From Bacillota bacterium (GTDB lineage: Bacteria; Bacillota; Clostridia; Lachnospirales; CAG-274), in contig JAFUAF010000057.1 in the NCBI GenBank assembly GCA_017460805.1, forward strand, positions 41,725 through 105,724: a stretch of DNA of 64,000 nt. The letters run 5' to 3'. The translations under genes were made by a program, and so were the position numbers. The notes below the pieces were generated by a model. The model had not been told where the DNA came from. It saw nothing but the letters and a program-made list of their open reading frames with translations, and did no database searches. Shown here one piece after another: positions 26,421 to 36,088 of the stretch; position 1 is the first letter of the stretch, and each line of letters starts with the position of its first letter.

Positions 26421-28430
26421 ATGAAAAGATTTATTGCATCAATGCTGGCGGCGGTGCTGCTTGCGGCATCAATGCCTGTTATGGCACAAAACGGTATTAA
26501 TAAAGCCGATTATGAAGCTTACATTGACAAAGTAAGGGTGTGCTTTGACCTGCCTGAAGACCTGCCTAATGTAAACATTGACCAATACGATAAAAACATT
26601 GGCTTTTCATGGCGCAGTGAGGACGGCACGCGTACTTACAACGCAGAGATAGACGAGGACGGCTGTATCAGAAGTTTCTACAGCTACCGCAGCGACCTGA
26701 AAGACAGTAAGGAAAAACTGACAAAGGAGCAGTCCATAGCCAAGGCAGAAAGCGTTATGAAAGCGGTTTATGGCGACAAGGCGGCTGATTTTGAACGTGT
26801 GAACCTGAATATTGACGCGGAAAGCGTGTATCTGACCTACAGATATACTCAAAACGGCATACCCGTTGATGCGACGGTCAATATCGGCGTAAGACGCAAG
26901 GACGGCGGAATCTCAAATTTCTATGGTGTTATGGGCAAGGTGCTTGAATATAATTATGCCAAGCCCGAAAGCGTGAAGCTTCTTACCGAGGATGAGGTCT
27001 ACCAAAACTACAAGGACAGCGAAAATATCGGTCTTTACTACAATGTTTTCAATACCTATAACGAAATTACGGGCATGAATGACCAATTTGTAAAGCCCGT
27101 TTATATCGTTAAGCCAAAGAATATAAACGCTTCTACGGGCGAAACGATAGTTTCCGCAAGTGTGGACGATTATGTTACCAATGAAGAAGCAGCAATGGAG
27201 CTTGATGCGGGTTCGGGGACATCAAACAGCAAGCGTGTGACCGAGGCCGAAAAAAAGGCAATAAAGGAATTTGAAAACCTTATTTCGCAGGAAAATGCGG
27301 ATAAGGCTGTAAAAGCGGCGTTTCCGCAGATCAAAAGCTATACGCTTGAAAGCTCGAATATAACTACCTACGGCGACAGACCAAGGATAAATTTAAGCTA
27401 CAAAAACGCCGATAGATCAAATTACGCATCGGCGGTACTGAATGCACAGTCGGGCGAGATATTGAGCTTTGGCAACTATATCTACAGCGACAAAGAGCTT
27501 GAAAAGACTTTTGATAAGAAAAAGACGGAAGCTGCGGCGGAAGAACTTTTCAAGAGTATTGCAAAGGATATTTACGACAGCAAAGACTACAAAAAATCCG
27601 TCAGCGAAAACAATGACACGATATCCTATGACAGACTGCATGACGGCATAAAAGTTCTCGGTCAGGGTGTAACTGTCAGCTTCAATTACGATATGACGGT
27701 GCGTGCATATTCGAGAAACTGGGATGAATTTGATTTTCCGTCGGCTAAAAATGCGGTGGGCGAGCGTGAAATATTTGAAAAGAGCAAGTCAGAGGGTTTT
27801 GGTCTTAAATATGTTATCACAGACAATGCGGCTGTGCTTGCCTACGGCTATACAACGGGCAGCGGACGTTATAACGGCTATTGGCCGAACGACAGTTATT
27901 ATGATGCTTTGACGGGCGATAAAATAAGTGCTTATGACGGCACGGTACACATGGAAAACCCCGACGGCAACTACACAGACCTTGACGGCAGTCCGTACAA
28001 ACAGGTAATAGAAACGCTTGCGGAATACGGTTATACTCTGCCATACAGCGAGTTCAAGCCAAACGAGTATATAACCATAGAGGATTTTTACAATTTTGTC
28101 GGTACGGATATTATATATATCGACAGCAAGCGCAGCTACTACAGCTCCGAACCGTTGTACAGCGAGGAAGAGGCAAAGAACATCCTTACAAAATACGATA
28201 TTGCAAAAATAACCGTAACACAAAGCGGCTACGGCGAACTTGCATCAAAGGATATTTTCAAAACCGAATTTACGGATGTAGATGCGGATAATGCGGGCTA
28301 TGTGGCTATTGCATCGGCAATGGGCTATATACCCGAAAAGGGCGGCGAATTTAACGGCGCAAAACAAATAACAAGGGGCGAGGCTGCGGAATATATCTAC
28401 AAGAGCCTTGAAGCGGCCGATGCCCTGTAA
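26421..28430 (+). CDS. Exported YcdB/YcdC-like protein with SLH-like C terminus
   Basis: A 669-residue secreted protein. Signal peptide MKRFIASMLAAVLLAASMPVMAQ (cleavage after MAQ likely). Repeated PepSY/YcdB-like units follow (near 90-190 and 280-370; patterns TKEQSIAKAESVMKAVYG and QSGEILSFGNY). The last about 60 residues, with DVDADNAGYVAIASAMGYI and ITRGEAAEYIYKSL, read as an S-layer homology repeat, which would tether it to the cell wall. Start ATG 26421 after AAAAGGAG. Function unknown; the YcdB family is often envelope-associated. Confidence 0.78.
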   Translation: MKRFIASMLAAVLLAASMPVMAQNGINKADYEAYIDKVRVCFDLPEDLPNVNIDQYDKNIGFSWRSEDGTRTYNAEIDEDGCIRSFYSYRSDLKDSKEKLTKEQSIAKAESVMKAVYGDKAADFERVNLNIDAESVYLTYRYTQNGIPVDATVNIGVRRKDGGISNFYGVMGKVLEYNYAKPESVKLLTEDEVYQNYKDSENIGLYYNVFNTYNEITGMNDQFVKPVYIVKPKNINASTGETIVSASVDDYVTNEEAAMELDAGSGTSNSKRVTEAEKKAIKEFENLISQENADKAVKAAFPQIKSYTLESSNITTYGDRPRINLSYKNADRSNYASAVLNAQSGEILSFGNYIYSDKELEKTFDKKKTEAAAEELFKSIAKDIYDSKDYKKSVSENNDTISYDRLHDGIKVLGQGVTVSFNYDMTVRAYSRNWDEFDFPSAKNAVGEREIFEKSKSEGFGLKYVITDNAAVLAYGYTTGSGRYNGYWPNDSYYDALTGDKISAYDGTVHMENPDGNYTDLDGSPYKQVIETLAEYGYTLPYSEFKPNEYITIEDFYNFVGTDIIYIDSKRSYYSSEPLYSEEEAKNILTKYDIAKITVTQSGYGELASKDIFKTEFTDVDADNAGYVAIASAMGYIPEKGGEFNGAKQITRGEAAEYIYKSLEAADAL

Positions 28431-28456
28431 AAAGGAACAGGAGAAGCAACAAACTT

Positions 28457-29293
28457 ATGAAAGCAGTAAAAAAAGCAGTATCATTTATTTCGGCACTTAT
28501 TATTTCTGTCTCGGCTGTGACCGCACAGGTGCAGGCGCAGGATTATCCTTACTACATCAAGGTCAACAGACAGACACAGGTAACGACTATCTACACAAAG
28601 GACGACAGCGGCAATTACACAGTACCCTATAAGGCGATGATTTGCGCGCCCGGGGCAGGCGGAAATACGCCGTTGGGCAAATTCAGGACACCCGAAAAAT
28701 ACCGTTGGAAAGAACTTATGGGCGGTGTCTGGGGTCAGTATTCCACGCGTTTTGCGGGCGGATGTCTTTTCCACAGCGCCTGCTACAGACGACCCGACGA
28801 AAGCACACTTATCACACGTACATTCAATTCTTTGGGAAGAAAGGAATCGCTGGGCTGTGTAAGACTTAGCGTGGCGGATGCAAAGTGGATATACGACAAC
28901 TGTCCTATCGGCACTACGGTGGAAGTTTACGATTCGCCCACAGACCCGCTGCCAAGGCCTGTGCCTATCCGCCTTACCGCAAATGCCACATACCCCAACT
29001 GGGATCCCACAGACCCCAACCCCAACAATCCGTGGCAGAAAGAGCAGGTAAAGATAATCATAAACGAGCCTAAGAAATTTGTAAAAAAAGGTGATGAATA
29101 CGCATATTACCACCTTGCGGAGATACTGCATGAGGGTGTTACCGCTTACGATATAGCAAACAATGTTATCCACTACGACATCAGCTGCAATGTAAATGTA
29201 AACGAGTCGGGTGAGTATATAATAAAATATTTTGCGACCGACAGTCTTGGCAACTATAACGAAAATCTTGCAAGACTTGTGGTTGTTGACTGA
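28457..29293 (+). CDS. L,D-transpeptidase (YkuD domain)
   Basis: A 278-residue exported enzyme that would form 3-3 peptidoglycan crosslinks or attach proteins to the wall. Signal peptide about 1-32 (hydrophobic SFISALIISVSAVTAQ). The YkuD domain (about 33-155) ends in the catalytic motif with H106 (FHSAC) and C134 in SLGCVRLS, complete. A C-terminal Ig-like domain with a proline-rich linker (about 175-278; DUF5011-like: SGEYIIKYFATDSLGN) follows. It sits 26 bases after the SLH-like protein, a sensible pair for the wall. Confidence 0.92.
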   Translation: MKAVKKAVSFISALIISVSAVTAQVQAQDYPYYIKVNRQTQVTTIYTKDDSGNYTVPYKAMICAPGAGGNTPLGKFRTPEKYRWKELMGGVWGQYSTRFAGGCLFHSACYRRPDESTLITRTFNSLGRKESLGCVRLSVADAKWIYDNCPIGTTVEVYDSPTDPLPRPVPIRLTANATYPNWDPTDPNPNNPWQKEQVKIIINEPKKFVKKGDEYAYYHLAEILHEGVTAYDIANNVIHYDISCNVNVNESGEYIIKYFATDSLGNYNENLARLVVVD

Positions 29294-29298
29294 TCTTA

Positions 29299-29329
29299 AA
29301 CAGCTGCCGTATTTTGGCAGCTGTTTTTT
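29299..29329 (+). terminator. Terminator of the L,D-transpeptidase unit
   Basis: AACAGCTGCC pairs with GGCAGCTGTT (29316-29325), then a T run. Confidence 0.92.
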
Positions 29330-29484
29330 GCTGCTTTTTTTGAAGAGTAAGAGTAATAGTTATTATTTACAAAAAAATAAAGCTTAAAAGGCGTTATTTA
29401 GACAAAATTTTAACTTTTTTTTAAAATCTCAAAAAAAATAAAGGAATTCTGACTTAAACGGCGAATATTTTAATGTATAGGCTT

Positions 29485-29505
29485 GGTATATGTGTTGCGT
29501 ATACC
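29485..29505 (+). other. Small inverted repeat in the EF-G-like leader
   Basis: GGTATA (29485-29490), nine bases, TATACC (29500-29505), extendable to eight pairs with one G-T. The surrounding 29330-29558 stretch holds no gene and no promoter that I could place with confidence. Confidence 0.4.
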
Positions 29506-29558
29506 GAAAGAGCGATTTTTAAAACAATTTTTAAATTTTTATACGAGGTGATTTTTTT

Positions 29559-31649
29559 ATGAAAAGTTATTCAGCAAGCAACATCAGAAACGTCGTTATC
29601 ATGGGTCACAGCGGCTGCGGCAAGACAACTATTGCAGAGTCTGCGTTATTTACAACAGGCGCAATAAAAAGACGCGGCCGCGTTGAAGAAGGCAATACAG
29701 TCGGCGATTACGATCCCGAGGAAATAAAGCGCAAAGTTTCTATCAACGCTTCCCTTATCCCCGTTGAGATAATGGACGAAAAGATAAACTTTATCGACAC
29801 TCCGGGTTACTTTGACTTTGAGGGTGAAGTAAGACAGGCGCTTTCCGTAGCCGATATGGCACTTATCGTTGTAAACGGCAAGTCGGGCATTGAAGTCGGC
29901 ACAGAAAAGGCATGGGAACTTGCGGACGAAATGGGCGTTCCCAAAATGGTTTTTGTAAACGGCATGGACGATGAAAATGCAAACTTTGACAATATCGTTG
30001 AAAGTTTAAAGGAAACTTTCGGCAAGTCTATTGCTCCTATCCAGGCACCCTGGAGGGAGGACGGCAAGTTTGTCGGCTTTATCAATACTATCAGACGCAA
30101 AGCACGTAAGTTTGAAAACGGGGAAGTTATTACCTGTGATATGCCTGCCGAGCTGGAGGACGAGGCTGCTGTTATCCGTTCCATGATAGAAGAAGCCGTT
30201 GCGGAAACAAGTGACGAACTGATGGAAAAATTCTTTGCTGAAGAACCTTTCACAGAGGAAGAAACATTCAACGGCATCCGTGTAGGTATCGTTGACGGTA
30301 CCGTTACACCCGTTATCATGGGTGCGGCTACAATGAATATCGGTATCCGTATCATGCTTGAAAACATTATCAAGTTCCTTCCTCCGACAAATGTTGTAAG
30401 ACCTACTATCGAGGCCATCAACCCCAAAACGGACGAGCCTGTTGAGATAAACTGTGACGAAAGCGAGCCTTTATCCGCTTTTGTATTCAAGACTATCGCA
30501 GACCCCTACGTTGGCCGTCTGAGTATTTTTAAGGTAACATCCGGTGTTCTTAAAAAGGATGCTATGGTAAGAAACGTAAACAAGAATATTGCCGAAAAGA
30601 TCGGTCATATCTATGTCTTAAGAGGTAAGGAACAGATAGAAGTTGACGAACTTAAAGCAGGCGATATCGGTGCTGTTGCAAAGCTGCAGAACACAAGCAC
30701 AAACGATACTCTTGCCGATGCTTCAAGACCCGTTCAGCTTCCCGCTACAGAATATCCTCAGTCACTGCTTAAAATGGCTGTTAAGCCTAAGGCAAAGGGC
30801 GACGAGGACAAGCTTGCGGGCGCTGTTTCCAAGATAATGGAAGAAGACAAGACTATCCTCTTCACAGTTGACAAGGAAACAAAACAGTCTGTTGTTGCGG
30901 GCGTTGGCGATACTCATATAGACGTATTTGTAAACAAGCTTAAAAATAAATATAAAATTGATGTGGAACTTTCCGAACCTATCATTCCTTACAGAGAGAA
31001 GATAAGAGGAAAAGTTTCTATTCGCAGCAAATATAAAAAGCAGTCGGGCGGTCATGGCCAGTACGGTGATGTTGCCATTGATTTCGAGCCATCGGGCGAT
31101 CTGACAGAGGCTTATGTATTTGAAGAAAAGATCTTCGGCGGTTCCGTACCAAAGCAGTACTTCCCCGCTGTTGAAAAGGGTCTTCAGGACAGCGTTAAGG
31201 CAGGTCCTATCGCGGGTTATCCCGTTGTTGGCCTTAAGGCTACACTTGTCGACGGTTCTTATCACCCCGTTGACTCTTCGGAAATGGCGTTCAAGACAGC
31301 TACCGTTATGGCAGTTAAGGACGCATTCAACGATCCCGCTTCCAAGCCTTGTATTATGGAGCCTATCGCTTCTGTTACGGTTATCGTTCCCGATGACTAC
31401 ACAGGCGATGTTATGGGCGATATGAACAAGCGCCGCGGCCGTATCCTCGGTATGGAAAAGGACGACAAGGGCAAGCAGAACATTATCGTTGAAGTACCTC
31501 TTGCAGAAATGGCTAACTATTCAACAGACCTCAGAAGTATGACCCAGGGCAGAGGCAAATACACACTTGAATTTGCACGCTATGAAGAAGCACCCAAGGA
31601 TGTACAGGATAAGGTTATTGCCGCAAGAAAGGCAGAACAGGATAAATAA
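29559..31649 (+). CDS. Elongation factor G-like GTPase
   Basis: A 696-residue EF-G-like translational GTPase of the second clostridial branch, next to neither rpsL nor tuf, so it is a paralogue rather than the main EF-G. P-loop GHSGCGKTT (16-24), G3 DTPGYFDF, but the G4 guanine motif is N134-G-M-D137 instead of NKxD. Domains II-V follow, including the domain IV segment GSVPKQYFPAVEKGLQ. GAGGTG precedes ATG 29559. The role may be a stress- or ribosome-related variant; not testable here. Confidence 0.9.
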   Translation: MKSYSASNIRNVVIMGHSGCGKTTIAESALFTTGAIKRRGRVEEGNTVGDYDPEEIKRKVSINASLIPVEIMDEKINFIDTPGYFDFEGEVRQALSVADMALIVVNGKSGIEVGTEKAWELADEMGVPKMVFVNGMDDENANFDNIVESLKETFGKSIAPIQAPWREDGKFVGFINTIRRKARKFENGEVITCDMPAELEDEAAVIRSMIEEAVAETSDELMEKFFAEEPFTEEETFNGIRVGIVDGTVTPVIMGAATMNIGIRIMLENIIKFLPPTNVVRPTIEAINPKTDEPVEINCDESEPLSAFVFKTIADPYVGRLSIFKVTSGVLKKDAMVRNVNKNIAEKIGHIYVLRGKEQIEVDELKAGDIGAVAKLQNTSTNDTLADASRPVQLPATEYPQSLLKMAVKPKAKGDEDKLAGAVSKIMEEDKTILFTVDKETKQSVVAGVGDTHIDVFVNKLKNKYKIDVELSEPIIPYREKIRGKVSIRSKYKKQSGGHGQYGDVAIDFEPSGDLTEAYVFEEKIFGGSVPKQYFPAVEKGLQDSVKAGPIAGYPVVGLKATLVDGSYHPVDSSEMAFKTATVMAVKDAFNDPASKPCIMEPIASVTVIVPDDYTGDVMGDMNKRRGRILGMEKDDKGKQNIIVEVPLAEMANYSTDLRSMTQGRGKYTLEFARYEEAPKDVQDKVIAARKAEQDK

Positions 31650-31656
31650 GAGTTCA

Positions 31657-31689
31657 AAAAGCGTCGGGACAATGCTCCCGGCGTTTTTT
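31657..31689 (+). terminator. Terminator of the EF-G-like gene
   Basis: An 11-pair stem AAGCGTCGGGA / TCCCGGCGTTT (wobbles included) with loop CAATGC, then a T run. Confidence 0.9.
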
Positions 31690-31690
31690 A

Positions 31691-31719
31691 TTGACCTTGG
31701 TTTATGTGTGTGGTAAAAT
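31691..31719 (+). promoter_or_regulatory. SigA promoter of the sortase cluster
   Basis: TTGACC (31691-31696), 17 bases, TAAAAT (31714-31719) with TGG before the -10. It starts a run of co-directional genes ending near 39096. Confidence 0.82.
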
Positions 31720-31750
31720 AGATATATAAAATCAAAAAAGAGGGACTTTT

Positions 31751-32518
31751 ATGAATAAATTCAAGATAATAAGGATAGCTGCATGGATAGTTTTTATTGC
31801 GGCCTTTGGTATATGGGGCTATACGGAGCTTTTGTACCTTGATGCGGATGTGACATATAAAGACCTGCAAAAAAGGTTTGTTGTGTTGGCGGAAAACGCT
31901 GAAGAACCTAAAGAAAACACACAGACCGAAGAAAATACAACAATCGGTGATGATGCGCCGATGCTTGAAATAGACCATGAGCATTTATTGGATGAAAACC
32001 GTGACTACAAGTGCTGGCTGACTGCCTGCAATAATGCGGTAAGCTATCCCGTGGTGCAGGGCAGAAGCAATGACGAATATTTGCATAAAACTTTTTTCGG
32101 CGATAAAAGTTTTGTCGGCAGTATTTTTATCGACTACAGATGCAGCGAAGATATGAGTGATTTTCATACGCTTTTGTATGGTCACAGCATGAAAGACAGG
32201 ACAATGTTCCGCCTTATTGCGGATTATACAAACAAATCTTTTGCCGAGCAGAATCCGTGTTTTTATATCTACACACCGCAGGGCAGACAAAGATATGACA
32301 TTTTTGCAGTCTACGATCTGCCCGATACGGAACTTATGACAGCTATCGGCGAACTCGAAGCGGAAGAAAGGGAGGCTTTTATTTCGGGCATAATGCAAAG
32401 GTCGCTTTATACTTTGGGGGATACACCGACAGCTGACGATAAAATTGTTTCACTTATTACATGTGATGTGCGAAACGACAGTAAAAGAGTAGTTGTAAAT
32501 GGCGTATTGAGAAAATGA
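31751..32518 (+). CDS. srtB: Class B sortase
   Basis: A 255-residue membrane-anchored transpeptidase: N-terminal TM helix about 8-28, a linker rich in E and T, then the sortase barrel. The catalytic His lies in LLYGHSM, the Cys in SLITCD and the Arg in DSKRVVVNG, the class B pattern. Sortase B enzymes attach proteins with NPxTN-type signals to the wall; no such substrate is seen in the window. AGAGGG precedes ATG 31751. It opens the seven-gene envelope run. Confidence 0.92.
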   Translation: MNKFKIIRIAAWIVFIAAFGIWGYTELLYLDADVTYKDLQKRFVVLAENAEEPKENTQTEENTTIGDDAPMLEIDHEHLLDENRDYKCWLTACNNAVSYPVVQGRSNDEYLHKTFFGDKSFVGSIFIDYRCSEDMSDFHTLLYGHSMKDRTMFRLIADYTNKSFAEQNPCFYIYTPQGRQRYDIFAVYDLPDTELMTAIGELEAEEREAFISGIMQRSLYTLGDTPTADDKIVSLITCDVRNDSKRVVVNGVLRK

Positions 32519-32542
32519 TTGTATTATTTGGAGAAAAAATTT

Positions 32543-34219
32543 ATGAATGACGGGATAAATAAAAACAAAATAATTTTCCTCTCATTACTGCTTGCGTGTC
32601 TCGGAATGATATTTGCCCTGTTTACCGACAAGTCTTCGAGTGCTTATATTTTTCAAAGTGTGGATAATTATGGGATATCGTCTATCCTCAATACACTTGA
32701 CACAAACTACAATTATGTTGTTTTTTTAAATCCGTTTTTATGTATGTTTATCGGCGCTTTATCTCATGTTTTGACAAAGGCTGATGTTTTTGGACTGTTT
32801 TGCGGTGCATTGTGTTTTGTCTCACTTTGGTATATGGCGGCGTTTATACTGTGCAAAAAAAGGAGTATCAGCGCTAAGATCGGTGCTTTTTCAATATGGT
32901 TTATTGCCGTATGCTCAAATATATGCAGCGAGAATTATAATATAATAACCTCGTTTGCCGCTATGTCGGCGCTTTTGCCGCTAATGGATATGGTGTGCGA
33001 GGGGAAAATAAACAAAAAATATGTATTGATATCTTCTGTTTTAATTTTGTTTGCATATTCTATGAGGTTTAATATCGTTTTGCTTTTTTTGCCGTTTGTT
33101 CTGCTGAGAATATTCTTCGCTTGTAAACAAAATGCCGGCAAAAATACTTCAAGAATTGCGGCTTTGGCTTTTCTTCCGATAATTGTGTTGGGAATACTTA
33201 CTTATGCAAGTGCATTTTTTTACAACCATTCTTCGGAGGAACTGCCGGCCTATGAGTACAACAAGGCGAGGACGCTTGTGCAGGATTATCCGCTTGACAT
33301 CTATGCTGTTTCGGAGGAAGGAGCGGCAAAAAATATAACCGAAAACGATCTCAGACTGTTGAGTTTGTTTATGATACTTGACACGGAACGTATAGATACC
33401 GAATATTTGCAGACAGTTGCAGATATGGCGGTCAAAAGGTTTGATATTTCAAATATAAAAAGAGTTGCGGGAAGTTTCAGAATGCCTGTGACTCAATGCC
33501 TTTGGATAGGCATGGCGGCGATTGCGGTCATGTTTATTTCGCTGCTTGTCTTTGGCAATAAAATGCAACAGGTGGAATCGCTGCTTGCGGTATTGGGTTT
33601 GTTTTTGATAATAATCGGTTTTTTATATATCGGCAGAATGGCGGACAGCGTTTTAATGGCATTGGAATATGTCTGTGCCTGTGAATTGATAACGATATTT
33701 GATATTACACTTTCAAAACGAAAAAAAATTGTTGTGTGTGCGGCTTTTACGGCGGTCTGTGTCTGTGCGGCCGTGAAATATTTTACGGTGTTTTTCGGCA
33801 GACCTTCTGCACCGGTATTTACGGCAAGAGCAAATGAGGAAGTTATAGACGATATTTTTGCGCCCACATATAAAGATGATTCATTGTATATATGGACAAC
33901 ATTTGATTATTCGTTCAGACTTGTGCCCTTGTTACAAGAAAAAGGGAAACTTCCCACGCCGCAGCTTGCGCAGCATAATATTGCGGCAGGCGGCTGGGCA
34001 TTCGGATCTGCAAAGCAAAAAGAATACTTTGAAAGTATTGGTGTTACAAATCCCGCTTACGATTTGCTTTACAGACCCAATACATATCTTGTAGCCGACG
34101 AATCATCGGGTACTGTGGTTTACAAATATATTCTTGAACATATCGAACCAAACGCAAAAGCCGAATATGTCGGGGATATATTGGGAGTGTCGGCATGGCG
34201 TTTTATTCCGGGGGAATAA
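32543..34219 (+). CDS. Polytopic membrane protein (possible GT-C-like)
   Basis: A 558-residue protein with about ten to eleven hydrophobic helices in the first 425 residues and an extracytoplasmic domain (about 430-558) with several W and Y. The layout, membrane helices with a large soluble C-terminal part, resembles GT-C glycosyltransferases or O-antigen/oligosaccharide proteins, but I see no catalytic Asp motif that would decide it. Start ATG 32543 after TTTGGAG. It sits between srtB and the LRR protein. Confidence 0.7.
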   Translation: MNDGINKNKIIFLSLLLACLGMIFALFTDKSSSAYIFQSVDNYGISSILNTLDTNYNYVVFLNPFLCMFIGALSHVLTKADVFGLFCGALCFVSLWYMAAFILCKKRSISAKIGAFSIWFIAVCSNICSENYNIITSFAAMSALLPLMDMVCEGKINKKYVLISSVLILFAYSMRFNIVLLFLPFVLLRIFFACKQNAGKNTSRIAALAFLPIIVLGILTYASAFFYNHSSEELPAYEYNKARTLVQDYPLDIYAVSEEGAAKNITENDLRLLSLFMILDTERIDTEYLQTVADMAVKRFDISNIKRVAGSFRMPVTQCLWIGMAAIAVMFISLLVFGNKMQQVESLLAVLGLFLIIIGFLYIGRMADSVLMALEYVCACELITIFDITLSKRKKIVVCAAFTAVCVCAAVKYFTVFFGRPSAPVFTARANEEVIDDIFAPTYKDDSLYIWTTFDYSFRLVPLLQEKGKLPTPQLAQHNIAAGGWAFGSAKQKEYFESIGVTNPAYDLLYRPNTYLVADESSGTVVYKYILEHIEPNAKAEYVGDILGVSAWRFIPGE

Positions 34220-34238
34220 GAATTATTTGGAGGATATT

Positions 34239-36077
34239 ATGAAAAGATCAACTTTTGCGGTATGGACTTTAATAGTGATAGTTATACTTACGGGCGGGAT
34301 GTTTTTGCCCGTGCCGCTTAAACACCTTGACTACGAGGAGAACGGTCAGGGTGTAGTCATAACAAAATACAAGGGACACAGACCTTACGTCAATATTCCC
34401 GATACAATAGAGGAAAAGCCTGTTGTCGGTATTGGGGAAAACGCATTTTACTGCGGTAGCGAAAAAGAGTGGGGTATAACTCTGGGTATCAATATTCCCG
34501 ATTCGGTCACTTTTATCGGCGATAGTGCATTTGCGGATTGCAGGCTTTTATCACTGGTTTTGCCGGAAGAACTTGAAACGATGGGGGAAGGTGCTTTTTC
34601 AAATAATTATATGAAGAATATTGTCATACCGCCAAAGGTAAAAGAGATTCCCGACTATTGCTTTATGGACTGCAAAAGCCTTGAAAGTGTGGATATACAA
34701 GGGCCTGTGAACAGAATAGGAAAGTATGCTTTCGGTTACTGCGGTTATCTTGATAAAATAATTTTGCCCGAGGGACTTGTTATTATAGATGACGATGCGT
34801 TTTCAATGTGCAAAATGCTTGCGGATATAAATATCCCGTACAGTGTTTGCTGCATAGGCAATAATGCTTTTGGTTGGACAGAGTTTGGAGATTCATTCGG
34901 CGACGAGGAATTTGTTATAATAAATAATAAGCTGATTTATAAATACAACGGTACGGATGAAAATGTCAGTATTCCAAATGGTATAGTCGGCATTTGCGGC
35001 GGGGCATTCCGTGAAAGCAGTGACCGATGTCCGCATAGTATAAAGAGTATCAATATTCCCGAAAGTGTGAAATATATCGCAGGCTCTGCTTTTTTTCACT
35101 GCAAAGAGCTTGAAAGTATAGAACTGCCCGAAAATTCACAGATAATCGGAAACAGTATTTTTGAAGGATGTGAAAAATTAAAAAATGCAAAACTGGGCAA
35201 ATGTGAGGTACTTTACCGAAATACATTTTTTGACTGCGCTTCGCTTGAAAAGGCAGAGTTTGCAGTTTCGCCCGCACAAATCAAGGATGGGGTTTTTGAA
35301 AACTGTACTTCGCTTAAAGCCATAGATCTGCCCAATGCGGAGGAATTTTCGCTCTGCGCATTTACAAACAGCGGAATAGAAAGTTTTACTTTTTCGGATA
35401 AGGTTAAAGTCATTCCGCAAAAAATGTTTTCTGTATGCAAAGATCTTAAAAGCGTTAAACTGCCCACAGAACTTGAAGCGATAGAGGATAATGCTTTTGC
35501 AGGCTGTGAAAGTCTTGAAAATATAACGCTTCCTGATGGACTCAAAAAACTGGATAATGAAAGTTTTTTCAACACAGGTCTTAAAAGTGTGGATATGCCC
35601 GATTCTGTGACAAGCATAGGCAATTCTGTATTTTTAGACTGTAAAAAGCTGACACATATCAAGTTTTCGGACAGCCTTGAAAATACGGGTGTTGACTGCT
35701 GCAGCGGCTGTGAACTGCTTACCGATGTTATTTTGCCAAAAAACATAAAAACAATAGATATGAACAGTTTTATTTACGACAAGGCGCTTAAAAGCATTTA
35801 TCTCCCCGACGGACTTGAAAAAATAGATCTTAACGCCTTTGCCGATACGGGTATAAACTACGTGTTTATCCCCGACAGCGTCAGCGAATTTGATCAGCAG
35901 GCATTTGTCGGCATAGAAAACGAAAAGACGGTAGCGCTTTCTCATACACCGGACTGCAAGGCTGCGCAGCAGATAGAGGATGCAAGGCTTTGGGGTTCTG
36001 TGCATGAAAGATATATTGTGGATATAGTTTCATCCCGCGAAGAGGCGGACAAAAAATATACTTTTGCAAACAACTAA
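34239..36077 (+). CDS. BspA-like leucine-rich repeat surface protein
   Basis: A 612-residue protein with an N-terminal membrane anchor (TFAVWTLIVIVILTGGMF) and roughly 20 LRR_5 (BspA-type) repeats of 22-23 residues, seen as repeats such as SIGNSVFLDCKKLTHIKFSD and AIEDNAFAGCESLENITLPD. There is no LPxTG or NPxTN signal at the C terminus (it ends in YTFANN), so membrane anchoring rather than sorting fits best. BspA LRRs usually mediate adhesion. Start ATG 34239 follows TTTGGAGG. Confidence 0.9.
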   Translation: MKRSTFAVWTLIVIVILTGGMFLPVPLKHLDYEENGQGVVITKYKGHRPYVNIPDTIEEKPVVGIGENAFYCGSEKEWGITLGINIPDSVTFIGDSAFADCRLLSLVLPEELETMGEGAFSNNYMKNIVIPPKVKEIPDYCFMDCKSLESVDIQGPVNRIGKYAFGYCGYLDKIILPEGLVIIDDDAFSMCKMLADINIPYSVCCIGNNAFGWTEFGDSFGDEEFVIINNKLIYKYNGTDENVSIPNGIVGICGGAFRESSDRCPHSIKSINIPESVKYIAGSAFFHCKELESIELPENSQIIGNSIFEGCEKLKNAKLGKCEVLYRNTFFDCASLEKAEFAVSPAQIKDGVFENCTSLKAIDLPNAEEFSLCAFTNSGIESFTFSDKVKVIPQKMFSVCKDLKSVKLPTELEAIEDNAFAGCESLENITLPDGLKKLDNESFFNTGLKSVDMPDSVTSIGNSVFLDCKKLTHIKFSDSLENTGVDCCSGCELLTDVILPKNIKTIDMNSFIYDKALKSIYLPDGLEKIDLNAFADTGINYVFIPDSVSEFDQQAFVGIENEKTVALSHTPDCKAAQQIEDARLWGSVHERYIVDIVSSREEADKKYTFANN

Positions 36078-36088
36078 GGAAAAGTAAA

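Noticed and set aside
34239..36077. LPxTG or NPxTN sorting signal on the LRR protein
   Set aside because: The C terminus ends without a sorting motif, hydrophobic helix or basic tail.
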